DNA of 5,428 bases from Acidobacteriota bacterium (lineage in GTDB: Bacteria; Acidobacteriota; UBA6911; RPQK01; JADFOI01), in contig JAPUKI010000192.1 of the NCBI GenBank assembly GCA_027295745.1, positions 1 to 5,428 of the forward strand, written 5' to 3'. The notes beneath the pieces were generated by a model, which made no database searches, was not told the DNA's origin, and saw nothing but the letters and a program-made list of their open reading frames with translations. Position 1 is the first letter of the stretch, and each line of letters opens with the position of its first letter. A program made the translations under genes and the position numbers. Shown here piece after piece: positions 1 through 5,428 of the stretch.

Positions 1-359
1 AGTACGCCCTCTTCAATGACCGTCCCGGGTGTCACGATCCTTGTGACCTCGCGACGAACAAGCCCTTTCACCAGACGAGGGTCCTCCGTCTGTTCACAAA
101 TCGCCACTTTGTGCCCCTTCTTGATCAAGCGAGCCAGATAACCGTTGAGGGAATGATAGGGAATCCCGCACATGGGTATCTCCTCGCCAGCCCGGTCACG
201 GTGGCGGGATGTGAGGGTGATCTCCAGCTCGCGGCTGGCTAAGACGGCATCTTCGTAGAACATCTCGTAGAAATCGCCCAGGCGGAAGAACAACAGCATG
301 TCGGGATGTTCCAGCTTAATTTCATGATACTGGAGCATCATGGGACTCAGGTTTTTCAT
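1..359 (-). CDS. mutS: DNA mismatch repair protein MutS, N-terminal part (cut by window edge)
   Basis: MutS recognises base mismatches and small loops in newly replicated DNA and recruits MutL. The 119 codons visible here encode the mismatch-binding domain I. The sequence begins MKNLSPMMLQYHEIK and contains GDFYEMFYEDA. The mismatch-wedging Phe-X-Glu motif is intact as F30 and E32, equivalent to F36 and E38 of E. coli MutS. Further conserved stretches are MCGIPYHSLNGYL, VAICEQTEDP and RIVTPGTVIEEG, which line up with the E. coli protein without gaps of note. The start is the ATG whose complement is at 357-359; a purine-rich GGGAAGAGG (complement of 370-378) lies 10 bases upstream as a ribosome binding site. 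The gene runs off the left edge and is divergent from tsaB. I saw no convincing -35/-10 pair for it in the shared intergenic region. Identification is by motif recognition and is secure. Confidence 0.97.
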   Translation of the reverse strand, partial: MKNLSPMMLQYHEIKLEHPDMLLFFRLGDFYEMFYEDAVLASRELEITLTSRHRDRAGEEIPMCGIPYHSLNGYLARLIKKGHKVAICEQTEDPRLVKGLVRREVTRIVTPGTVIEEGV

Positions 360-369
360 GTTAGTAATG

Positions 370-378
370 CCTCTTCCC
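370..378 (-). promoter_or_regulatory. Ribosome binding site of mutS
   Basis: On the minus strand this reads GGGAAGAGG and ends 10 bases before the mutS ATG. It is a moderate match to the Shine-Dalgarno consensus at slightly long spacing. It supports the chosen mutS start because no other in-frame start is near. Confidence 0.5.
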
Positions 379-409
379 GCTGCCTCTCCTGGCTTTCCGC
401 TACTTTAAC

Positions 410-447
410 AAGGAGGTATGAATTTTTCTGTGGCCGTGCAGTCGTGA
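410..447 (+). other. Strong Shine-Dalgarno followed by a 9-codon minigene (possible former tsaB start region)
   Basis: AAGGAGGT at 410-417 is a near-perfect Shine-Dalgarno sequence on the plus strand. It is directly followed by ATG at 418, opening a frame that encodes MNFSVAVQS and stops at TGA 445-447. Spacing to that ATG is too short for efficient initiation; a GTG in the same frame at 430 is better spaced but also runs to the same stop. The site sits just before the inverted-repeat element that carries the present tsaB start. I infer that this was the tsaB ribosome binding site before the element arrived. A leader peptide is an alternative, but nothing in its nine residues suggests an amino-acid-sensing leader. 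Confidence 0.4.
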
Positions 448-628
448 GTGGGAGGCACTCGTGCCAAGGCACCTCAGGTAACGGATGTCATGGCACTGTA
501 CACCTCAGGTGCCGAATCCTACAGTCCCTGAGTTCGTCATGTCGTGCTAGCATGGTTCCTTTCACAAAATGCAAGAAAGCAAGAATTCGGCACCTGAGGT
601 ACCTCCCACTCACGAACACTCGACGGCC
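432..628. repeat. Composite inverted-repeat element between mutS and tsaB, extending into tsaB
   Basis: The outer arms are TCGTGAGTGGGAGG at 442-455 and its exact complement at 602-615 (14 bp). They continue outward, after short unequal spacers, as GGCCGT at 432-437 and ACGGCC at 623-628. Inside, ACCTCAGGTGCCGAAT at 502-517 is the perfect 16-base inverse of 585-600. GGCACCTCAGGT at 468-479 can also pair with 502-513 with a single mismatch. The core CACCT-N-AGGTG, itself palindromic, therefore occurs three times in full or nearly so. Smaller palindromes are GGCAC-TC-GTGCC (454-465) and TGCTAGCA (545-552). There is no room for a transposase. The layout resembles a small non-autonomous (MITE- or REP/BIME-like) element, but I could not see a clear target-site duplication, so its mobile nature is inferred. 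Confidence 0.6.
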
Positions 629-1306
629 CCTACCCATATCCTGGCCATCGATACCGCAACCAACAATGGAGGCGCAGCTCTGAGCCGAAATGGCGAAGTG
701 ATCGCTTCGCTGATGGTGAAGACACCTCTTGAATACGCAGAGAAAATCCTTTATCTGGTGGATTTCTTGCTCGAGCAGCACAGGCTCACGTTAGAAGAGA
801 TGGACTGCTTTGCCGTTGCTACCGGCCCGGGTTCCTTCACCGGCGTACGTGTCGGCCTGGCCACGGTCAAAGGCTTTTGTCAGGGACTGAACAAACCCGC
901 TGTGGGTCTTTCCACTCTCGAGTCACTCGCCTATCGTTTCGGTTGGCTCCACCCCCGAGTGGCGCCCATGATCGATGCCCGTCGCCACGAGATTTACGGG
1001 GCCATATACAGGATCCATGAATCCCTGATTGAGCCTGAAGAAAGGGAGCAAGTCATGGCTCCCGCCCGGTGGCTGAAAGACACCCCGGCAAAGGATTGTC
1101 TCTTTGTGGGGGATGGCGCCCAACTCTATGAGAAAGCTATTCTGGAGGCCTATCCAGGAGCTCAAGTGCTCCACACCGATAACCGTCTGCTGGAAGCACT
1201 GTGTCAACTTGCCTATGGGCGCTTCACACAGGGAAAGACCCTGTCCGCTCAGCAGCTGAAGGCCAATTACGTTCGACCTTCTGAGGCCAAAACACCTGAC
1301 AGCTGA
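569..1306 (+). CDS. tsaB: tRNA threonylcarbamoyladenosine biosynthesis protein TsaB
   Basis: TsaB (YeaZ family) is the non-catalytic partner of TsaD. With TsaE it supports transfer of the threonylcarbamoyl group to A37 of ANN-decoding tRNAs in the cytoplasm. Family marks seen here are ILAIDTATNNGGAAL (residues 24-38), the hallmark ATGPGSFTGVRVGLA (84-98), GLSTLESLAYRF (113-124), MIDARRHEIYGAIYR (134-148) and a terminal YVRPSEA (234-240). Length is 245 residues, against 231 in E. coli. The surplus is mainly an N-terminal extension of about 22 residues before the usual start of the fold. ATG 569 is the only usual in-frame start: TAG at 548-550 closes the frame upstream and no GTG or TTG precedes ILAID. 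No Shine-Dalgarno lies before it. Codons 1-20 fall inside the inverted-repeat element and the last four codons plus the stop fall in a heptamer array. It is probably the first gene of an operon with the MFS and peptidase genes. Function is secure; the start is less so. Confidence 0.93.
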   Translation: MQESKNSAPEVPPTHEHSTAPTHILAIDTATNNGGAALSRNGEVIASLMVKTPLEYAEKILYLVDFLLEQHRLTLEEMDCFAVATGPGSFTGVRVGLATVKGFCQGLNKPAVGLSTLESLAYRFGWLHPRVAPMIDARRHEIYGAIYRIHESLIEPEEREQVMAPARWLKDTPAKDCLFVGDGAQLYEKAILEAYPGAQVLHTDNRLLEALCQLAYGRFTQGKTLSAQQLKANYVRPSEAKTPDS

Positions 1307-1334
1307 CACCTAACAGCTGAAATTTGGAACCTGA
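1293..1334 (+). repeat. Heptamer repeat array (consensus CANCTGA), copy 1
   Basis: Reading in sevens from 1293 gives CACCTGA, CAGCTGA, CACCTAA, CAGCTGA, a diverged AATTTGG, then AACCTGA. Units 1-2 and 3-4 also form a 14-base tandem differing at one base (1292-1305 against 1306-1319). The tsaB stop codon at 1304-1306 lies in the second unit. The two CAGCTG hexamers (1300-1305, 1314-1319) are self-complementary and could pair over an 8-base loop. A copy in the opposite orientation is at 5104-5145. Confidence 0.7.
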
Positions 1335-1340
1335 AAATCC

Positions 1341-2519
1341 ATGCCTAAAGTTCAGGGCTCGAGAGTGATCATTGCCGTACTTTTCGGAGTCTTGTTTCTG
1401 GCCACGGCCGATAATCAACTGCTGATTCCCCTCTTACCCATTCTGGGGCGCGAGTTGGATGTTTCCATGAGAACTCTGGGATGGCTCTTTAGCGGCTACG
1501 CTCTGGCGGCCGCCCTGTGCAGTCTCTGCCTGGGTCCGCTGTCAGACCGCTTCGGTCGCTTGATCTTTCTTCGTATAGGACTATTTTTATTCTCTTTGAT
1601 AGCACTTTTGACCTATACAGTTCAAGGATATTCTCAGCTATTCTGGCTCAGAGTGAGCACCGGTCTGATGGCCGGGCTGCTCTCCACTTGCACGGCCAGT
1701 CTGGTGGGAGATTTTTTTCCCTATGAGCGTCGCGGACGCGCCATGGGAGTGATCTTAAGTTCTTACTTCGCGGCTTTGATCCTGGGAGTGCCCATGGCGG
1801 CATGGGTGGCCCAGACTTGGAACTGGAGAACGATTTTTTTAGGCTCTTCTTTAGTGGCCTTTCTCTTACTCATTTGCTCTCTTTTCTTTCTTCCTCAAGA
1901 GACCCTCTCTTTGCCCCGCTCCATGCGGTTCTATTTCGGCATGTATCCTCGTCTGCTTCAGCACCGCGAGAGGCGGGCAGCTGTGGCTGTTTCTTTTTGT
2001 GTCTCGGGAGCAACTCTGGCCTTCTTGACATTCATTTCCGACTACCTGAATCAGAGCTTTGGACTTCGACCGATTCAGATTGCCTGGTTATTTGTGACGG
2101 CCGGTGTGGCGGCAGCCGTGGGGAGCCTGATCTCCGGATGGATCAGCGACCGTTTCACCAAGAGAAGAGTGTTTCTTGTAGCCAACACACTGCTCATTGT
2201 TCCTCTGCTGGCGCTGGACCGCCTGGAGTGGGGAAGCCCCTTGTTTGGGCTCTTTTTTATCATCAGTCTGTGCATCGCCTTCCGCCAGACAGCCCTTCAC
2301 ACCCTGCAGACCGAGCTTGTCCAGAGGGAGCAAAGAGGTTCCTTTCTGGCCTTGAGGAATACTTTTTCACAGGTGGGAATTTCCGTTTCCGTTTTGGTAG
2401 CGGGAAATCTATACTCACAGATGGGATACCGGGGAGTGACCCTGTGGGCAGCTCTCCTGACCCTCCTGGGTAGTGTTATGCTCTATCAGGTCATCGAAGA
2501 ACCGACGAAACAGCAATGA
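1341..2519 (+). CDS. MFS transporter, DHA1-like, substrate unknown
   Basis: This is a 392-residue inner-membrane secondary transporter of the major facilitator superfamily, a usual length for a 12-helix member. Hydrophobic segments sit at roughly 9-33, 45-67, 75-94, 98-122, 135-157, 165-184, 212-234, 245-267, 277-293, 299-318, 335-357 and 363-385. A basic loop separates the two six-helix halves. Motif A is clear as GPLSDRFGRL (65-74), and its half-two echo is GWISDRFTKRR (266-276). Helix 1 carries the ATADNQLLIPLLP pattern with D23, and FFPYERRGRAMG (125-136) leads into helix 5. The motif C region (ILGVPMAAW) is degenerate, so drug/proton antiport cannot be claimed firmly. The start at ATG 1341 has only a weak GGAA upstream, and no nearby alternative exists. 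The gene follows tsaB by 34 bases and overlaps the next start by 4 bases, suggesting co-translation with the peptidase. A peptide or amino-acid substrate is a guess from context only. Confidence 0.9.
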   Translation: MPKVQGSRVIIAVLFGVLFLATADNQLLIPLLPILGRELDVSMRTLGWLFSGYALAAALCSLCLGPLSDRFGRLIFLRIGLFLFSLIALLTYTVQGYSQLFWLRVSTGLMAGLLSTCTASLVGDFFPYERRGRAMGVILSSYFAALILGVPMAAWVAQTWNWRTIFLGSSLVAFLLLICSLFFLPQETLSLPRSMRFYFGMYPRLLQHRERRAAVAVSFCVSGATLAFLTFISDYLNQSFGLRPIQIAWLFVTAGVAAAVGSLISGWISDRFTKRRVFLVANTLLIVPLLALDRLEWGSPLFGLFFIISLCIAFRQTALHTLQTELVQREQRGSFLALRNTFSQVGISVSVLVAGNLYSQMGYRGVTLWAALLTLLGSVMLYQVIEEPTKQQ

Positions 2520-5071
2520 GAAAAAGCACTTTTCTCGCCCTGATCTTGATAAGACTGGTTCTCCCGATGTGGGGAGAAGAAATTCCATCGCCTGAAGCGT
2601 TTCTGGGATTTCAGGTGGGAGCGGATCGCGAGCTGGCCGACTGGCAAGAGATTGTAAGCTATTTCAAGGCACTGGCCCAAAACAGTGACAGGGTGATGCT
2701 GGTGGAACTGGGGCAGACGACCCAGGAGAACCCCTTCGTTATGGTGGTGATTTCCGATCCTGCCACACTGGCCGATCTGGCAACTTTTCAAGAGATCCAG
2801 GCGTTTTTGGCTGACCCCCGCAAACTGACTGCAGGCCCCCAGGACCTGATTGAGCGGGGTAAAACCATCGTGCTGACCACCTGTGCTGTTCACTCCACGG
2901 AAGTGGCTTCGGCCCAAATGTCCATGGAACTGGCTTATGACCTGGCTCGAGGAGAGGATCCTGAAACTCAGGAAATCCTCCAAAACGTCATTTTTCTGCT
3001 GGTGCCGTCCTTGAATCCCGATGGCGTGAACATCGTGAATCACTGGTACAAACAGACCTTGGGAACGCCTGCCGAAGGCTCCCCTCCACCCCAGCTTTAC
3101 CACACCTATGTGGGACACGACAACAACCGCGACTGGTACATGTTCACACAGAAGGAAACACGTTTAGCCGTTGAGAAGATTCACAATGTCTGGCATCCTC
3201 ACATCATCGTCGATGTGCATGAGATGGGTCCTTACGGCCCGCGCATGTTTGTGCCTCCCTTCATTGATCCCATCGATTCCAATGTCGATCCGATCTTACG
3301 GGCCGAGATCGTGGCACTTGGAGGGAATCTGTTTTCGGCCCTGATCGGCGCGGGTAAGGAAGGGATCGTGACCCAGGCCATTTATGATGCCTATACTCCG
3401 GCTCGCGCTTATCAGCACTATCACGCTGGTGTCCGAATCCTTTTGGAAACGGCCAGTGCCCGTCTGGCCACACCCATTGTTGTGAGAAGGGAAGAGCTTC
3501 GGTCAGGCAGAAACTACAATGCCCACCGACCCAGTTGGAACTTTCCCGTTCCCTGGCCGGGTGGGATCTGGCGGCTTCGCGATATTGTCGAATACCAGAA
3601 GGTGGCTTTGAGGGCCGCGCTGCTTCATGGAGCTCGTCATCGGAGGACCTGGCTGCGAAATTTTTACCAGGTGGGAGTTCAGGCCATCCAGAGAAGTGCG
3701 CCCTATGCTTTTGTGGTGCCTCCTGATCAGCGCGATCTCCAGACTCTGTATGACCTGCTTCATGTATTGGAGTTGGGAGAAGTGGAGATCCACCGGGCGA
3801 AGGAACCCTTCCAGGTCAGCTCCTCCCAACTTGTCTCGGCTCCCCTGGGCAGCCAGGATCGCCGAGAATTCCCGGCTGGAAGTTATGTGATTTTGCTGCA
3901 GCAGCCCTATGGGGCCTTTGCCAAGACACTACTGGAGATCCAGCATTATCCAGAATCACGTCAGTATCCGGGTGGGCCGCTCCGGCGCCCCTTCGATGTC
4001 ACTGCACAGACGCTGGGAATTCAGCTGGGAGTTGAGACCTATCAGGTCCAGGAACCTTTCCAGGCATCCCTCCAAGAAGTGGGTGAAGTGAGGATTCCTG
4101 AGGGTCAAATCCAGGGAGAAGGTGTCTACTGGTTGTTTTCCCACACCAGCAACTCCTTTGCCCGACTGGCGAACCGTCTCCTGAAGAAAGGTCACTCGGT
4201 GTCCTGGGCCCCGAATGGTTTCCGAGCCGAGGGAGAAGGCTTTCCTGTGGGAACGCTGATGGTCAAATTCGAGGAAGATGCAACACAATTTCAAGAACTG
4301 CTGGAGGGGCTTCCCATTCGGGTTCGGCGCGTGAAGAAGTGGCCGGAATTGGCTTGGCAACAGATTCGCCTGCCCAGGGTCGGCCTGTACCAAAGCTTCT
4401 ATGGTGCTATGGATGAAGGGTGGACGCGCTGGATCCTGGAGCGCTACGAATTTCCTTATCACAGTCTTTCCGACCCAGACATTCGAGAAGGTGATCTTTC
4501 CAATTTCGATGTCATCGTCATTCCCCATCAAGATCCGGGACAGATAGAGCAGGGATTAGGTTACCCCTACCCGGAGCAATATCGGGGTGGCCTGGGGGCG
4601 GAGGGAGTGGCCCGCTTGAAGCAATTTGCCGCATCAGGAGGTACTCTTCTGTTTCTGGGAGCGGCCACCCAATTGCCGCTCCTGCAATGGCAACTGGGTG
4701 CTTCCGATCCCACTGAAGGGGTGAGCTCCCAGGAGTTTTACGCTCCCGGCTCTCTCTTGCGTGTGAAGGTGAATAACCGTCATCCGATTGGGTATGGGAT
4801 GATGGAAGAAGCGGCGGTGATGTTTGATTCCTCTCCTGCCTTTCACTTGTCCCGAGGCCTGCCAGTGGTCCAGTACAGCTCTGAAGATTTACTCTTGAGC
4901 GGCTGGATTACCGGTGAAGAGCATCTGGCGGACAAAACGGCCTTGGCCGAGTTTAGGCTGGAGAAGGGAAAATTGATACTGATCGGTTTTCGAACCCAAT
5001 TTCGAGCTCAAACGCGAGGAACCTATAAGTTTCTCTTCAACAGCCTTTACTACGCCACCCTCAGGAGGTAG
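2516..5071 (+). CDS. Secreted M14-type zinc carboxypeptidase-like protein with amidotransferase-like C-terminal region
   Basis: This is an 851-residue predicted exported metallopeptidase. Residues 1-20 (MRKSTFLALILIRLVLPMWG) look like a Sec signal peptide, though R13 interrupts the hydrophobic core. The M14 domain covers about 37-340. Zinc ligands are H126 and E129 (CAVHSTE) and H235 (DVHEMG). SLNPDG (165-170), GHDNNRDW (200-207, substrate-binding N204-R205) and the catalytic E311 in ILLETASARL complete the site, so it should be active. The middle part, about 380-615, has no domain I can name. From about 620 a segment with AMDEGWTRWILERY, then FDVIVIP, GGLGAEGV and GGTLLFLG looks like a class I glutamine-amidotransferase fold without the nucleophile cysteine. 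From memory, proteins with this arrangement are frequent in Acidobacteriota and Bacteroidota. Its substrate (peptide, cell-wall or other amide) is unknown. The ATG overlaps the MFS stop (ATGA); the next in-frame ATG would remove the signal peptide. Confidence 0.88.
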   Translation: MRKSTFLALILIRLVLPMWGEEIPSPEAFLGFQVGADRELADWQEIVSYFKALAQNSDRVMLVELGQTTQENPFVMVVISDPATLADLATFQEIQAFLADPRKLTAGPQDLIERGKTIVLTTCAVHSTEVASAQMSMELAYDLARGEDPETQEILQNVIFLLVPSLNPDGVNIVNHWYKQTLGTPAEGSPPPQLYHTYVGHDNNRDWYMFTQKETRLAVEKIHNVWHPHIIVDVHEMGPYGPRMFVPPFIDPIDSNVDPILRAEIVALGGNLFSALIGAGKEGIVTQAIYDAYTPARAYQHYHAGVRILLETASARLATPIVVRREELRSGRNYNAHRPSWNFPVPWPGGIWRLRDIVEYQKVALRAALLHGARHRRTWLRNFYQVGVQAIQRSAPYAFVVPPDQRDLQTLYDLLHVLELGEVEIHRAKEPFQVSSSQLVSAPLGSQDRREFPAGSYVILLQQPYGAFAKTLLEIQHYPESRQYPGGPLRRPFDVTAQTLGIQLGVETYQVQEPFQASLQEVGEVRIPEGQIQGEGVYWLFSHTSNSFARLANRLLKKGHSVSWAPNGFRAEGEGFPVGTLMVKFEEDATQFQELLEGLPIRVRRVKKWPELAWQQIRLPRVGLYQSFYGAMDEGWTRWILERYEFPYHSLSDPDIREGDLSNFDVIVIPHQDPGQIEQGLGYPYPEQYRGGLGAEGVARLKQFAASGGTLLFLGAATQLPLLQWQLGASDPTEGVSSQEFYAPGSLLRVKVNNRHPIGYGMMEEAAVMFDSSPAFHLSRGLPVVQYSSEDLLLSGWITGEEHLADKTALAEFRLEKGKLILIGFRTQFRAQTRGTYKFLFNSLYYATLRR

Positions 5072-5088
5072 TGCGCGCTTCGGCGCAC
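5071..5088 (+). terminator. Hairpin directly after the peptidase stop codon
   Basis: GTGCGC (5071-5076) pairs perfectly with GCGCAC (5083-5088) around a GCTTCG loop. A shifted register would give a C(UUCG)G tetraloop on a 4-bp GC stem. The hairpin starts at the last base of the TAG stop. No T run follows, so it is not a classical intrinsic terminator; it could protect the mRNA 3' end or pause polymerase. Confidence 0.4.
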
Positions 5089-5103
5089 CTTCCAGGTTCC
5101 ACA

Positions 5104-5145
5104 TCAGTAATCTTTTGTCAGCTGTCAGGTGTTAGTTGTCAGCTT
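5104..5145 (-). repeat. Heptamer repeat array (consensus CANCTGA), copy 2, inverted
   Basis: On the minus strand, six consecutive heptamers read AAGCTGA, CAACTAA, CACCTGA, CAGCTGA, CAAAAGA and TTACTGA. The stretch 5116-5133 is the exact 18-base inverse of 1291-1308. A further shared TGGAACCTG lies on the outer side in both copies (complement of 5093-5101; plus strand 1325-1333), about 15-16 bases beyond the 18-mer. The array fills much of the gap between the peptidase gene and ssb. Confidence 0.7.
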
Positions 5146-5148
5146 TTT
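5120..5148 (+). terminator. Possible intrinsic terminator formed from the heptamer array
   Basis: AGCTG (5120-5124) pairs with CAGCT (5140-5144). After a T-T mismatch the stem continues with C-G, A-T and G-T pairs, and closes on a 7-base loop. The 3' arm runs straight into a T tract (5144-5148). The stem is short and of modest stability. If it works, it would end the tsaB-MFS-peptidase transcript before ssb. Confidence 0.4.
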
Positions 5149-5183
5149 AGCCGAATCTTTCGCATTTTTTCAGAGGCCGACGT

Positions 5184-5189
5184 TATAGT
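5184..5189 (+). promoter_or_regulatory. Candidate -10 element for ssb
   Basis: TATAGT matches the sigma-70 -10 consensus at five of six positions and lies 32 bases before the ssb start, leaving room for a short leader. I found no good -35 hexamer at 16-18 bases upstream, so this is a tentative call. It fits ssb having its own promoter after the terminator-like structures. Confidence 0.3.
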
Positions 5190-5208
5190 AAGAGAAACTT
5201 ATCAATTT

Positions 5209-5214
5209 GGAGGT
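5209..5214 (+). promoter_or_regulatory. Ribosome binding site of ssb
   Basis: GGAGGT ends 7 bases before the ATG at 5222. It is the best-placed strong Shine-Dalgarno in the window and fixes the ssb start. Confidence 0.85.
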
Positions 5215-5221
5215 AAAAATT

Positions 5222-5428
5222 ATGGTGAATCGGGTGATTTTAGTAGGACGCTTGGGACAGGATCCTGAGATGAGATACACCTCCTCGGGAACTCCTGTTA
5301 CCAATTTTTCCGTGGCCACTAATGAACGGTGGAACAACCAGAATGGAGAACGACAGGAGAGAACGGAGTGGCACAAGATCGTCACCTGGAGCAAGCTGGC
5401 CGAAATCTCTAATCAGTACCTCACCAAA
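5222..5428 (+). CDS. ssb: Single-stranded DNA-binding protein, N-terminal part (cut by window edge)
   Basis: SSB coats single-stranded DNA during replication, recombination and repair, usually as a tetramer of OB folds. The 69 codons seen cover most of the first OB-fold strands: MVNRVILVGRLGQDPEMRYT, then TNFSVATNERW and TEWHKIVTWSKLAEI. DNA-stacking aromatics are kept: W37, W50 and W56 correspond to W40, W54 and F60 of E. coli SSB. The start is supported by GGAGGT at 5209-5214. The acidic C-terminal tail that recruits partner proteins lies beyond the window. The 150-base gap from the peptidase gene, with terminator-like hairpins, suggests a separate transcription unit. Confidence 0.97.
   Translation, partial: MVNRVILVGRLGQDPEMRYTSSGTPVTNFSVATNERWNNQNGERQERTEWHKIVTWSKLAEISNQYLTK

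Noticed and set aside
583..593. GAATTCGGCAC matches the beginning of a well-known cDNA cloning adaptor, suggesting vector contamination
   Set aside because: The match ends after 11 bases, and most of it recurs in inverted form at 502-517 as part of the element, so a natural repeat is the better explanation.
468..600. Three copies of a CACCTNAGGTG core as a possible CRISPR array
   Set aside because: The copies differ in orientation, are too short and unevenly spaced, and no cas gene is present.
306..683. A 125-codon plus-strand frame crossing the mutS start, the intergenic region and the tsaB start
   Set aside because: It overlaps two secure genes in other frames. Its internal similarity (repeated RIRHLR-like and HLRCRI-like stretches) only reflects the DNA repeats.
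1712..1840. Two runs of seven T (1712-1718, 1834-1840) in the MFS gene as possible phase-variation or slippage sites
   Set aside because: Both lie in Phe-rich membrane-helix or loop codons of an intact frame. Runs of this length are expected by chance in such genes.
1802..2473. A 223-codon open frame on the plus strand inside the MFS gene
   Set aside because: It is in another frame of a clear 12-helix transporter, its product is a mix of Ser, Phe and Gly runs with no motif, and it has no ribosome binding site.
2486..3118. A 210-codon open frame on the minus strand opposite the start of the peptidase gene
   Set aside because: It is antisense to the conserved M14 domain and shows no recognisable protein family pattern.
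3956..4531. A 191-codon open frame on the minus strand opposite the peptidase C-terminal half
   Set aside because: It is a codon-bias shadow of the conserved sense frame, with no motif or start signal.

Overview
This window is an ordinary bacterial chromosomal segment of moderate GC content, dense with genes, with short repeat structures at the gene borders. From left to right it holds: the 5' end of mutS on the minus strand (1-359); a divergent intergenic region occupied by an inverted-repeat element (432-628); then, on the plus strand, tsaB (569-1306), an MFS transporter (1341-2519), a secreted M14-type zinc carboxypeptidase-like protein (2516-5071) and, after a gap of about 150 bases, the 5' end of ssb (5222-5428). 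All four complete or partial housekeeping and accessory genes look intact. No tRNA, rRNA, CRISPR array or insertion-sequence transposase is visible.

Organism: the long M14 protein has a DEGWTRW segment and a glutamine-amidotransferase-like C-terminal part. From memory, this protein type is common in Acidobacteriota, Gemmatimonadota, Bacteroidota and related uncultured lineages. Together with the base composition this makes an Acidobacteriota-like or neighbouring phylum plausible, but the window holds no ribosomal or other phylogenetic marker that I could place firmly.

Gene logic: mutS (mismatch repair) and ssb (single-strand DNA binding) flank the region but are not co-transcribed with its centre. 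tsaB, the MFS gene and the peptidase gene run in the same direction with gaps of 34 bases and then a 4-base ATGA overlap, so they are probably one operon. tsaB serves tRNA t6A modification. The transporter and the secreted peptidase are more tightly coupled to each other and may act together in peptide processing and transport, although no substrate can be read from the sequence.

The most unusual content is repetitive DNA that has entered the coding ends of tsaB. Its first 20 codons lie inside the inverted-repeat element, and its last codons and stop lie inside an array of 7-base repeats (consensus CANCTGA). A second array of the same heptamer, in opposite orientation, follows the peptidase gene. 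The two arrays share an 18-base perfect match and bracket the transporter-peptidase pair. I did not find a convincing new gene system; the repeat-gene fusions are the part worth following up.
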